The position numbers and the translations under genes were made by a program. This document shows, in pieces, positions 9,096 through 16,796 of a stretch of DNA of 64,000 nt. Each line of letters begins with the position of its first letter. Position 1 is the stretch's first letter. The stretch is from assembly GCA_900547455.1 (NCBI GenBank), contig URGV01000006.1, positions 12,773-76,772 of the forward strand. The letters run 5' to 3'. Under the pieces are notes generated by a model that was not told the origin of the DNA, made no database searches, and saw only the letters and a program-made list of their open reading frames with translations. The DNA comes from an uncultured Oscillospiraceae bacterium (GTDB lineage Bacteria > Bacillota > Clostridia > Oscillospirales > Ruminococcaceae).

Positions 9096-9690
9096 TTCTC
9101 TTTTTTGCCGGGCACAGCGCCAGAGCCAGCGCGGCTAGCAGCACAAGCAAGCTGAAGTTCCGGTCCAAAACGACCAGCAGAACCCCACCTGCCAGAATCA
9201 GCAGCAATGTGCAGATACTCACCGCCAAGCAGATTTTCCCCGCCCGCTCCAGCGTAAACAGCCGCTGGCACAGCGCGGACAGTGCCTGCCCGCCGTCCAG
9301 CATCGGCAGCGGGCACAGCTCAAACAGGCCCAGCGCGCAGTTGATTGCGGAGAACCCCATGCTCCCCCAGCGGTAGCACACCGCCGCCAGCAGCAGGTTG
9401 ACCGCCGGCCCGGCAAGGTCGATGCATAGTTCGCTCATCAGCGACCTTGCCTCCTGGCGTTCGATGCCGATCTCCAGCGTCTGCAGCCGCACCCGCACGA
9501 GCTTGACACGAAACAGAGCCATCGCGATCAGGTGCCCCAGCTCGTGCAGCAGCGCCGCGGAGACGCACAGCACCCCGATCCCCGTCTGGTCCATCAGCAG
9601 AAAAATGCTCAGCGACAAAAAGAACCCGAACCCCGTCTCGACCGGCACCTGCCAGCTCCTGCTTCGCTCCGCCTTACCGGGCTGCTTCAT
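9091..9690 (-). CDS. Site-2 (M50) intramembrane metalloprotease, SpoIVFB-like
   Basis: The 199-residue protein has several hydrophobic segments and the zinc motif HELGH near residue 45, plus a later LDGGQAL segment (near residue 132) carrying the Asp ligand. SpoIVFB-type proteases cleave pro-sigma-K during sporulation in the outer forespore membrane. The upstream gene encodes a LytM-domain protein, as SpoIVFA does, and the two overlap by 17 bp, so a spoIVFA-spoIVFB-like pair is the best reading. Confidence 0.75.
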   Translation of the reverse strand: MKQPGKAERSRSWQVPVETGFGFFLSLSIFLLMDQTGIGVLCVSAALLHELGHLIAMALFRVKLVRVRLQTLEIGIERQEARSLMSELCIDLAGPAVNLLLAAVCYRWGSMGFSAINCALGLFELCPLPMLDGGQALSALCQRLFTLERAGKICLAVSICTLLLILAGGVLLVVLDRNFSLLVLLAALALALCPAKKRK

Positions 9691-10546
9691 ATTCGGTTAC
9701 CTCCAGCGCCTGCAGCGGGTCGGCCTTAAGGCCCTTGACCTCCACCTCAAAGTGCAGATGCGGCCCGGTGGAGATGCCGGTGCTGCCCACCAGGGCAATC
9801 CGGTCGCCGCGCGCAAGCTGCTCCCCTTCCTTGGCCAGAATCTCACTGCAGTGGTTGTAGGTGGTGCGCAGGTTGTCCGAGTGGCGCAGCACCACAAAGT
9901 TGCCGTAGCTTTCCGAGTAGCCGGTCTGCTCCACCACCCCCGGCAGCGCCGCCAGGACAGGCGTCCCCTGCGCCGCCGCGATGTCCACCCCGGTGTGGAA
10001 GTCATTCTGGCCGCTGACCGGATGGCTGCGCCAACCAAACCGTGAGGTGACCAGCCCGCTGACCGGCGACCACATCGACGCCGTCAAAAAGTAGGGCGCA
10101 AGGGTCGTTCCCTCCGCCGCAGGCAGTCCATACGCGGACAAGCTGTACGCTGGCAGCGGGCCGCCTGCTCCGCTCTCACCGATCGTCTCTGGCGGCAGCT
10201 CCTCCGGAGGAACCAGCTGGCTGGAGATCAGCTTCTGCAGCCGCTCAAGCAGCTCGGCCGCGCCCCCCTGCCAGAAATCCTTGATCTTTTGCAGCCAGTC
10301 CTGACCGCGCAGGCTCTCCCAGTCGACCAGCCGCTCCGATTGCTGCCCGCACAGCAGCTGCGCCATCTTATACACAGCGGAGCTGCTCTCCCCCTGCTCC
10401 CCACGACAGGCGGCAAAAAACACCGCCGCCGCAAGGATGCACAGCGCCATCTGAAAACAGACCATCGCCAAAAAGCGGTCGTCCTGCTTTTCCCCCTGTT
10501 TATGCTTTGCCGGCCGCTGGTAGCCGGTTCGTTTTGCCGTCCTCAT
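9674..10546 (-). CDS. M23/LytM-domain membrane protein, SpoIVFA/SpoIIQ-like
   Basis: I chose the ATG at 10546 because GGAGGGG lies just upstream. The 290-residue protein has a short basic start, one membrane segment (about residues 28-48), a linker, and a C-terminal LytM domain with FHTGVD and GPHLHFE metal motifs, so the domain may be enzymatically competent. Coupled to the M50 protease gene, it probably regulates or anchors that protease during sporulation; a secreted peptidoglycan hydrolase is the alternative. Confidence 0.75.
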   Translation of the reverse strand: MRTAKRTGYQRPAKHKQGEKQDDRFLAMVCFQMALCILAAAVFFAACRGEQGESSSAVYKMAQLLCGQQSERLVDWESLRGQDWLQKIKDFWQGGAAELLERLQKLISSQLVPPEELPPETIGESGAGGPLPAYSLSAYGLPAAEGTTLAPYFLTASMWSPVSGLVTSRFGWRSHPVSGQNDFHTGVDIAAAQGTPVLAALPGVVEQTGYSESYGNFVVLRHSDNLRTTYNHCSEILAKEGEQLARGDRIALVGSTGISTGPHLHFEVEVKGLKADPLQALEVTEYEAAR

Positions 10547-10690
10547 CTTTTCCCCTCCATTTTTCAGGTGCTTTTTTATCAAGCTATGCTTTTTCCACCT
10601 CCTCTATTCCTGGACAGGCAAAAAAGGAGCGTCGTTTTTATACAAATTAGACAGGTTTTTTCAATATTTTGTGAAATTTATCTGTAATGA

Positions 10691-10719
10691 TTTACAGGAC
10701 TTTTCGGGTGTGTTATGAT
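10691..10719 (+). promoter_or_regulatory. Promoter for amidohydrolase pair
   Basis: TTTACA (10691-10696), 17-bp spacer and TATGAT (10714-10719) stand about 65 bases upstream of the first amidohydrolase. The rest of the stretch from 10547 to 10690 shows no gene. Confidence 0.6.
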
Positions 10720-10784
10720 AGGTCCGTACTCTTTTTTTGATAAAAGCATCTACTTTTTTATTTAAAGGAGGAATCCATGCTATC

Positions 10785-11948
10785 ATGAAAGCGATTATCA
10801 ACGGTAAAGTCTTTACCGTCACCGGGCAGACCTATGACAAAGCCACCGTCCTGATCGAAAACGGCAAGATCAAAGCGGTAGGGCCGGACGTGCAGGTCCC
10901 CTCCGACGCCGAAATCATCGACGCTGCCGACTGCTGGGTCACCCCGGGACTGATCGACTGCCATACCCATATCTGCAACTTCAGTGAGCCGAACTCGATG
11001 CCCGGCCTTTCGGACGGCAACGAGATGACCGGCCCCATCCAGCCGCACATCCGCGCGCTGGACGCTGTCTACCCGGACGACTACGCCATCGACAAGGTGC
11101 GGGAGGCCGGCTTTACCACCGTCTACTCCACCCCCGGCTCGGGCAACGTCATCGGCGGCACCGGCGTCTCCATCAAGCTGCGCGGCCACACCGCCCGCGA
11201 GATGGCCATTCCCGGCAGCGAACAGATGAAGTTTGCCTTCGGCGAAAACCCCAAGCGCAACTACGGTGCCCGCAAGCAGACCCCTGCCACCCGCATGGGC
11301 CTGGCCGGCATCCTGCGTGAAACGCTCTTTAACGCCAAAAATTATTCCGATAAGCTCAAGGCCGCCGAGACCGACCCGTCCAAGGCGCCGGAACCAAACT
11401 TCCAGCTCAACGCGCTGGTCCCTGTTGTCCGCGGCCAGATGCGCTGCCGGATGCACGCCCACCGCTCGGACGACATCCTCACCGCCATCAGCATCGCCGA
11501 GGAATTTGGCCTCGACTATGTCATCGAGCACTGCACCGAGGGCTACAAGATTGCCGACGTGCTCAACGAAAAGCAGGTCCGCTGCGTCATCGGCCCGCAC
11601 CTGACCGCTCCCAGCAAGATGGAGATTCACGGCCGCTCGCTTGACACTCCCGGCATCCTGGCCAAGGAGCCGAACATGACCGTCGCCCTCACCGCCGACA
11701 CCGGCTCCCAGACCGCGGTGCTGCCGATGACCATCGGCATGCTGATCCGCCACGGCCTCTCCTTTGAGGACGCGCTGCGCGGGGTCACCATCAATCCGGC
11801 GAAGATTTTGCAGATGGAGGACCGCATTGGCTCGCTGGAGCCGGGCAAGGACGCCGACATCGCCATCTTTGACGGCAACCTGTTTGACAGCATGAGCCTG
11901 TGCCGCCTGGTTATGATCGACGGCGAAATTTACAAAAATACCCTGTAA
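10785..11948 (+). CDS. Metal-dependent amidohydrolase (imidazolonepropionase-related), copy 1
   Basis: The 387-residue protein has the amidohydrolase fold pattern: a small beta-sandwich start (AIINGKVFTVTGQ), LIDCHTHICNF with the HxH metal pair near residue 60, a HAHRSDD helix, EHCTEG, and TADTGSQ near the C-terminal metal Asp. The substrate is unknown. I start at the ATG giving MKAIINGK, matching the start of the downstream paralogue; AAAGGAGG lies about 13 bases upstream, slightly far. It is followed by a close paralogue, so this is a tandem duplication. Confidence 0.85.
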   Translation: MKAIINGKVFTVTGQTYDKATVLIENGKIKAVGPDVQVPSDAEIIDAADCWVTPGLIDCHTHICNFSEPNSMPGLSDGNEMTGPIQPHIRALDAVYPDDYAIDKVREAGFTTVYSTPGSGNVIGGTGVSIKLRGHTAREMAIPGSEQMKFAFGENPKRNYGARKQTPATRMGLAGILRETLFNAKNYSDKLKAAETDPSKAPEPNFQLNALVPVVRGQMRCRMHAHRSDDILTAISIAEEFGLDYVIEHCTEGYKIADVLNEKQVRCVIGPHLTAPSKMEIHGRSLDTPGILAKEPNMTVALTADTGSQTAVLPMTIGMLIRHGLSFEDALRGVTINPAKILQMEDRIGSLEPGKDADIAIFDGNLFDSMSLCRLVMIDGEIYKNTL

Positions 11949-11968
11949 TGGAAGGAGTGTTGTAAAAG

Positions 11969-13135
11969 ATGATCGCAATCACAAACGGCAAGGTCGTCAC
12001 CGTTACAGATAAAACCTACGAAAAGGGCACCGTTTTAATTGAGGACGGCAAAATCAAAGCGGTGGGAGAAAAGATCGAAATCCCGCACGACGCGCAGGTA
12101 ATCGACGCCGCCGGCTGCTGGGTCATGCCAGGCCTGATCGACTGCCACACCCACATTTCCAACTTTAACGAGCCGCGCACCAACCCCTCCATCCCGCTGG
12201 ACGGCAACGAGATGAGCAGCCCGGTCACTCCGCAGGTGCGCGCTGCCGACGCCATCAATCCGCACGATTACGCCATCGACAAGGTGCGCGAAGCGGGCTT
12301 TTCCACCGTCTGCGTGCTGCCCGGCTCGGCCAACGTGGTCGGCGGCACCGGCATCGTCATCAAGCTGCGCGACGTACACACCGCCGAGGAGATGATCCTG
12401 CCCGGCACCGAGCAGATGAAGTTTGCGATGGGCGAAAATCCAAAGCGCTGCTACGGCACCGACAAAAAGTACCCGATGACCCGCATGGGCCTGGCCGCCC
12501 TGATGCGCGAGACGCTCTATAAGGCCAAAAACTACTCCGACAAACTCAAGGCCGCCGAGGCCGACCCGTCCAAGGCGCCGGAACCCAACTTCCAGCTTGA
12601 GGCGCTGGTTCCGGTCGTCCGCGGCGAGATGCGCTGCCGCATCCACGCCCACCGCTCGGACGACATCATGACTGCGGTCAAGATTGCTGAGGAGTACCAT
12701 CTGGACTACACCATCGAGCACTGCACCGAGGGCTACATGATCGCCGACGCTTTGAAGCGCCACCATGTCCGCGCCACCGTCGGCCCCTATCTGTGGGGAC
12801 CGGAAAAGCAGGAGCTGTGGAACATGACGATGGAGAATCCGGGCAAACTGGCCCAGGCCGGCATCGACATCGCCCTCACCGCCGACGACGGCTCCCGCAC
12901 CGCCTATCTGCCTGCCACCATCGGCCTGCTGCTGCGCCGCGGCCTCTCTGAGAAGGCAGCCTTTGAGGGAGTCACCATCCAGCCTGCGCGCACCTTGCAG
13001 CTGGAGGACCGCATCGGCTCGCTGGAGCCGGGCAAAGACGCCGACATCGCCATCTTTGACGGCCACCCGTTCAGCAGCTTGTCTGCCTGCCGCATGACCA
13101 TCATCGACGGCAAGATCGTTCACAATACGCTGTAA
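11969..13135 (+). CDS. Metal-dependent amidohydrolase (imidazolonepropionase-related), copy 2
   Basis: The 388-residue paralogue of the upstream gene shares nearly every motif (LIDCHTHISNF, HAHRSDDIMTAVKIA, EHCTEGYMIAD, LTADDGSRTA). Differences concentrate in the loop after YGxxxK and in the segment around residue 275 (WGPEKQELWN versus TAPSKMEIHG), near the expected substrate pocket, which suggests changed specificity. The 20-bp gap holds a GGAGTG ribosome-binding site, so both are made from one transcript. Confidence 0.85.
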   Translation: MIAITNGKVVTVTDKTYEKGTVLIEDGKIKAVGEKIEIPHDAQVIDAAGCWVMPGLIDCHTHISNFNEPRTNPSIPLDGNEMSSPVTPQVRAADAINPHDYAIDKVREAGFSTVCVLPGSANVVGGTGIVIKLRDVHTAEEMILPGTEQMKFAMGENPKRCYGTDKKYPMTRMGLAALMRETLYKAKNYSDKLKAAEADPSKAPEPNFQLEALVPVVRGEMRCRIHAHRSDDIMTAVKIAEEYHLDYTIEHCTEGYMIADALKRHHVRATVGPYLWGPEKQELWNMTMENPGKLAQAGIDIALTADDGSRTAYLPATIGLLLRRGLSEKAAFEGVTIQPARTLQLEDRIGSLEPGKDADIAIFDGHPFSSLSACRMTIIDGKIVHNTL

Positions 13136-13140
13136 ACCCC

Positions 13141-13172
13141 AAGAGCCCCGGCTAAGTTAGCTGGGGCTCTTG
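13141..13172. terminator. Terminator after amidohydrolase operon
   Basis: AAGAGCCCCGGCTAA pairs with TTAGCTGGGGCTCTT around a minimal loop, followed by T-rich sequence. Confidence 0.8.
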
Positions 13173-13190
13173 TTCGATTCGGTCAGGATA

Positions 13191-13219
13191 TTTACGCCCC
13201 TCTCCCCACATGCTATAAT
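13191..13219 (+). promoter_or_regulatory. Promoter for RibD-C-like reductase gene
   Basis: TTTACG (13191-13196), 17-bp spacer and TATAAT (13214-13219) lie 33 bases upstream of the ATG; AAAGGAGG follows at 13235. Confidence 0.65.
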
Positions 13220-13252
13220 GGGAATAGAATCACAAAAAGGAGGCGTTAAAAA

Positions 13253-13780
13253 ATGAGAGAAGTCATCTTATACATCGCCATGAGCCTGGACGGATACATC
13301 GCCGACAAACAGGGCAAGGTGAACTGGCTGACCGGGCAGAACCCGGAGAGCCAGGAGCCGGACAGCTATTCGAGCTTCCTTCAGGAGATCGACACGGTCA
13401 TCATGGGCTGGAACACCTACCACCAAATTGTGACCGAGCTTTCCCCCGGCCAGTGGGTCTATGAGGGACTCGACTGCTACGTTCTGACCCACCGGGAGCT
13501 TCCCTCTTCCGGACAGATTCACTTCACCTGCCAACCGGTCACTAAGCTGGTGGAAGAACGAAAACAAAAGCCCGGGAAAAACATCTGGATCTGCGGCGGG
13601 GCGGCGGTGGTACAGCCGCTGATCCGGGAAAACCTCATCGACCGCTACGACATCTCCATTATTCCGACCATTCTGGGCGGCGGGATTCCCCTTTTTCCGG
13701 ATGGGATGGTGGAAAAACGCCTCCACCTCACCTACACCGAAAATGCCAATGGCATTGTCCGCCTCATCTATGCAGGCTAA
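13253..13780 (+). CDS. Dihydrofolate reductase-like (RibD C-terminal domain) protein
   Basis: The 175-residue protein starts REVILYIAMSLDGYIAD, the hallmark of the YyaP/YwjB group of RibD_C reductases, and has the GWNTYHQI and IWICGGAAVVQ segments that form the NADPH site. It ends with the TILGGGIPLFPDG loop. It probably reduces a pteridine or similar compound, but group members are mostly uncharacterised. It is a single-gene unit with its own promoter. Confidence 0.85.
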   Translation: MREVILYIAMSLDGYIADKQGKVNWLTGQNPESQEPDSYSSFLQEIDTVIMGWNTYHQIVTELSPGQWVYEGLDCYVLTHRELPSSGQIHFTCQPVTKLVEERKQKPGKNIWICGGAAVVQPLIRENLIDRYDISIIPTILGGGIPLFPDGMVEKRLHLTYTENANGIVRLIYAG

Positions 13781-13896
13781 GCTGGCAAACTAAGCCCACC
13801 GGCAATCTGCGAACACGCTTTCTGCTAAAAAGAGCCAAGCATTCTCGCACAGATTGTTTCTCTCCTATCGTGTCCATTTTGCACTCGAACAGATTA

Positions 13897-14040
13897 TCAA
13901 GCAAAGTAATGCACCCTTGACCATACGGGCACCCGAAAACCAATCGCAGCCCTCTGCTGCAGCCGGAGCCTCTGAACCTCCAGGCTGTTCCCGTCCTTGC
14001 GCTGGTGGACCGTGCTGACGCGGGCATAGCCATACTTCAT
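13897..14040 (-). pseudogene. Serine recombinase N-terminal stub
   Basis: A 47-codon frame with a good AGGAGG site and a promoter-like TTGTCA-18-TATGAT upstream (14069-14098) begins MKYGYARVSTVHQRKDGNSL, the catalytic start of a resolvase/invertase including the motif around the nucleophile Ser. After about 30 residues the sequence no longer resembles the family and stops. It is best read as a decayed remnant of a mobile element; the flanks from 13781 to 13896 and 14041 to 14121 hold nothing else recognisable. Confidence 0.65.
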
Positions 14041-14121
14041 GCAAAACGCCTCCTATTATTTTTTTCTCATCATACATCCAACTGAAGGCGTTTGACAAAA
14101 AATACTGGTACTAAAGCAAAA

Positions 14122-14149
14122 GCAGCCCCGCAAAGGGGGCGGTTTTTTT
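14122..14149 (+). terminator. Intrinsic terminator
   Basis: GCCCC and GGGGC form a short stem followed by GG and seven T residues on the plus strand. It probably ended the reductase transcript before the recombinase stub arrived. Confidence 0.6.
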
Positions 14150-14159
14150 GCAGGATATG

Positions 14160-15428
14160 TTATTTTCTGCTGCGCATAATTTCCAGAATGTGGCCCTCGG
14201 TTTCAATCATGCCCGGGCTTGCCACATAGCCCATGTTCTGCATGGTCTTTTCGGGCGTTGAGCCCATAATGCTGTGACAGCAGTCGACCGACGTGCCCGC
14301 CATGGCTAAAAGCGCCGCGTCAAAGGCCATGCCGATGCCCAAAAGCGCCTTGAGCGCACAGCCGGGGTTGCCGCCGTGGCAGATCATGCCGGTCAGCGAC
14401 GCGGCCATGTTGCAGATGGCGGCAAAATACTCCTTCTCGCCGCCGCCGCGCAGCATGACAATGCCGCACGCCGTGCCCGTGCCGCCCGCCATCGTGCAGC
14501 CGCACAGCGCCGAAAGCCGGCCGGAATATTCCTTGATGTAAATGGTGACAAGGCACGACAGGCACACCGCGCGCAAAAGCTCCTCACGGCTGCGCCGCTC
14601 GACACGGCACAGCGCATACAGCGGCATCATGGACAAAATGCCGTGGCTGCCGCTGCCCGTAATGCTCATGGCCGCCCGCGGCACGCCCGCGACGCGCGCC
14701 TCGATGGCGCCCACCGACACGGCAATCGCCGCGCTGCGCGCGTCCTTTGTCCACACCTGCCCGCCGTTTTGCGCAATGAGCGTGCTCGTCATGGGCACGC
14801 GGTGCTCCGCAAGCCCCTCCTCAAACAGCGCAAGGTCGGTTTCAAAGGCCTCGTCCAAAAAGGCGATTTCCTCAAGCGGCACGGTGCGCGCATACTCCAC
14901 AAGCTCCTTAAGCGTGTACTGCTTAATCTGCTCGCACGGGTCGGCCGACGCCTGCTGCGCCGGCGCCTCAAACACCGTTTCGCCGTTTACGCGCATGCAG
15001 GTGATGTTGGTGTGGCTGCCCTCGATGGTCACCTCGCCCTCGCCCTTGTCGGTGCGCACCTTCGCGCGGATGTAAATGGTGGGGGTGATGCGGTCGAGGT
15101 TGACCGTCACCTTCCCCTGCGTCACCAGCTCGCGGGCGCGCTCGTTGTCCTTTTGCGTGATGGGCTCGAGCGCCTCGAGCTTCAGCTCCGGATCGCCGCC
15201 GACGGCGCCCAGCGCCGCAGCGTACGCGTTGCCCAACTCGGGGGAGTTGGGGATGCCGCAGGTAAACGCGTTTTTATAAATGCCGGAGTTTAAATCGAGC
15301 GTGACCTGCCGGGCCTCGCCCCCCGCCAGCGCGCGCGCCCTGGCGCTCGCATAGGCGATGGCGCCCGGTTCGGTTACACCGAAAGCCAGCTTCATATCGT
15401 CGTGGATCAACTGGGCCAGAGTTTTCAT
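14160..15428 (-). CDS. cyuA: UPF0597 family L-cysteine desulfidase / serine dehydratase-alpha-like protein
   Basis: The 422-residue protein belongs to the UPF0597 group, which includes CyuA (YhaM), an iron-sulfur enzyme degrading cysteine to pyruvate, ammonia and sulfide. Visible marks are the GVTEPGAIAYA start, a GSGSHGIL turn, and three Cys positions near the end (in GMICHGGNPGCALKA and VDCCHSIMG) that match [4Fe-4S] ligands in this fold. The gene has its own promoter and no operon partner here. The symbol is assigned by family and not by experiment. Confidence 0.8.
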   Translation of the reverse strand: MKTLAQLIHDDMKLAFGVTEPGAIAYASARARALAGGEARQVTLDLNSGIYKNAFTCGIPNSPELGNAYAAALGAVGGDPELKLEALEPITQKDNERARELVTQGKVTVNLDRITPTIYIRAKVRTDKGEGEVTIEGSHTNITCMRVNGETVFEAPAQQASADPCEQIKQYTLKELVEYARTVPLEEIAFLDEAFETDLALFEEGLAEHRVPMTSTLIAQNGGQVWTKDARSAAIAVSVGAIEARVAGVPRAAMSITGSGSHGILSMMPLYALCRVERRSREELLRAVCLSCLVTIYIKEYSGRLSALCGCTMAGGTGTACGIVMLRGGGEKEYFAAICNMAASLTGMICHGGNPGCALKALLGIGMAFDAALLAMAGTSVDCCHSIMGSTPEKTMQNMGYVASPGMIETEGHILEIMRSRK

Positions 15429-15484
15429 GCTATCCCCTCCGCACTTTTCAGTCTTTTGGCAAAAATCCGCCTTTTTTTGCTTCT

Positions 15485-15513
15485 ATTGTACCAGATTTTT
15501 GCCTTTTCTGCAA
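15485..15513 (-). promoter_or_regulatory. Promoter for cysteine desulfidase gene
   Basis: On the minus strand TTGCAG (15508-15513), a 17-bp spacer and TACAAT (15485-15490) lie about 57 bases upstream of the ATG. Confidence 0.65.
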
Positions 15514-15570
15514 GAGAAAAGGCTGTTTTTGGTCGTTTGTCACAGCAGTGACGCGTTCCATTGTTCCCGT

Positions 15571-15604
15571 AAAAAAGTCCGCCCCAGTGAGGCGGACTTT
15601 TTTT
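15571..15604. terminator. Bidirectional intrinsic terminator
   Basis: AAAAAAGTCCGCC pairs perfectly with GGCGGACTTTTTT around CCAGTGA. It directly follows the stop of the minus-strand relic described next. Confidence 0.85.
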
Positions 15605-15787
15605 CTACTCCTGCTTTTTCTGCGGCACCACAGCCTTGCGCTTCCAGCGCCCGGTCAGGTAAAAGCCCCAGGCGATGGCAATGGCCGGGACCCACTTGGA
15701 CGACAGAACTGCCGTGCTGGACACAAATCCGTCTCTCCAATCGTACTGCAACAATCCGTCAAGGGCATATAAATCTTCCCGTATTTT
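15605..15787 (-). pseudogene. C-terminal relic resembling the prophage Cys-rich proteins
   Basis: An open frame without a usable start encodes EDLYALDGLLQYDWRDGFVS followed by STAVLSSKWVPAIAIA. It lines up without gaps against the C-terminal domain of the prophage Cys-rich protein at 23394-23996 (EDVYGLDSLPEHDWRNDFIS, then GTVIPPSKWSPVI), including the invariant DWR and SKW residues. The last 20 residues differ and are basic. I infer the end of a homologous gene left by an older prophage; chance or a distant membrane-protein family is the alternative. Confidence 0.5.
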
Positions 15788-15862
15788 TCAGGATGTGCGC
15801 CACAGCGCTTTCCCTTTTGGCTGTAGAGGCGCGAAAAAGCAACAAGGGGAATCCTTACAACA

Positions 15863-15958
15863 AACTTCTTCAGCTGCTTCAAATGGAAACTGGTTCATCT
15901 GCGGCGCTACGACTCCCGCCGCGCTGCTCAGGCGGATCTCTTCGCCTATACAACTAAA
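15863..15958 (+). pseudogene. IS3-family transposase C-terminal fragment
   Basis: The frame reads NFFSCFKWKLVHLRRYDSRR then AAQADLFAY, matching the FFxxLKxELVxxRRYxTRxEA..FEYI segment of IS3-type OrfB transposases. The reading frame is cut abruptly at 15957 where the integrase-leader repeat begins, and no inverted repeats are seen, so it is a scrap. Confidence 0.55.
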
Positions 15959-16192
15959 ATAAAAAAGACCGCCTTCCGTGCGCCAACACGGAGAGCGGTC
16001 CCTGGTTGCCCCAGTGAAGGGGCCTCATAATACATATTCACCTGAACAATGCTGAAGCTCGGCGCGACGACCTGCCTGCAGCTGATGTTTTGATACATGT
16101 CTCGTCAGCCTGTCGTCAAAAGAAATTTCTATCGTTGCTTAAAAAAATAAAATCCCCAACAATCCGCATGATAAAACGGTTTGTTGGGGATT
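15957..16192 (+). pseudogene. Internally deleted copy of the prophage integrase region
   Basis: Bases 15957-16035 resemble the hairpin leader before the resident integrase (62268-62340), and 16045-16192 resemble the integrase 3' end plus its terminator (63475-63624). The frame still reads NNAEARRDDLPAADV where the resident gene reads NDVEALRDDLSAADI. About 1.1 kb of integrase body is missing. Together these are the scar of an older, related element. Confidence 0.75.
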
Positions 16193-16314
16193 CCTTTCAG
16201 CTGGGTTCACAGGATTCACTCCGTTACCCCTCGCCTAACAATGCTTTTTAGGCCGGCTCATTCGAATCCCTGCAATTCAGCAAAAAGGCACCTGCCGGAA
16301 ACGCGGGGAACAAG

Positions 16315-16360
16315 CCAAAATAAAAACTGAGCCTGAACGCGAAATTGCGTCCAGGCTCAG
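16315..16360 (-). terminator. Chromosomal terminator of the tRNA transcript
   Basis: CTGAGCCTGGACGC and GCGTTCAGGCTCAG pair around AATTTC, followed on the minus strand by TTTTTATTTT. It sits directly beyond the displaced tRNA-Gln 3' end, so before integration it would have terminated the tRNA operon. Confidence 0.8.
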
Positions 16361-16361
16361 C

Positions 16362-16413
16362 CTGGTGGCTGGGCTGGCGGGATTCGAACCCACGGGATGC
16401 AGGAGTCAAAGTC
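16362..16413. repeat. attL: displaced tRNA-Gln 3' segment
   Basis: These 52 bases are identical to 63626-63677, covering the CCA end, T arm and anticodon loop region of tRNA-Gln. To the right the sequence diverges into phage DNA. This is the left prophage attachment site. Confidence 0.92.
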
Positions 16414-16796
16414 ATCGATCTGCTGTATCTACTCTTGTTCAATCAATCAGTTTGAGAATATCTAAGTGCCTTTTTATGCAGTTTTTTTGATTTTTAATGA
16501 AACCTTTTCATGTTTCTGGACACCTTCATCGCGTGTTTTTGTCGTCAAAGTGTCGTCAGAAATATCATAGTCTCTATTTCCTGCAGTATCAAGTTTTTCC
16601 AAAATCCACTCACCACTACTCTGCGGAGTAGTAAATCTCTACCATCTAGACTATCATCTGGATGGATCGCTTGGTTGGGATCAGGACTATCCACACAAAT
16701 TAATTCTGCCAAAATATCTTTACATATTCTCTTTACTTTTCCTGCGTCTTTTGATAAATTAAAAGAAAAACAAATTTTGAAGGATGGTATCTCTAT
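16414..16796. other. AT-rich gap between attL and ROCO gene
   Basis: No convincing gene is seen here. The segment contains GTCGTCA repeats (around 16540-16556) that recur next to the integrase end at 63533-63549 and in the relic at 16106-16122, which may be integrase arm-binding sites. Confidence 0.45.

Noticed and set aside
10758..13123. Very long antisense frames opposite the two amidohydrolases.
   Set aside because: They mirror the GC-rich codon pattern of real genes, lack ribosome-binding sites and show His/Asp/Val-biased composition typical of shadow frames.
16248..16290. TTCGAAT-like motif resembling a tRNA T loop left of attL.
   Set aside because: The flanking bases do not pair into a T stem and no acceptor or anticodon arm can be built.
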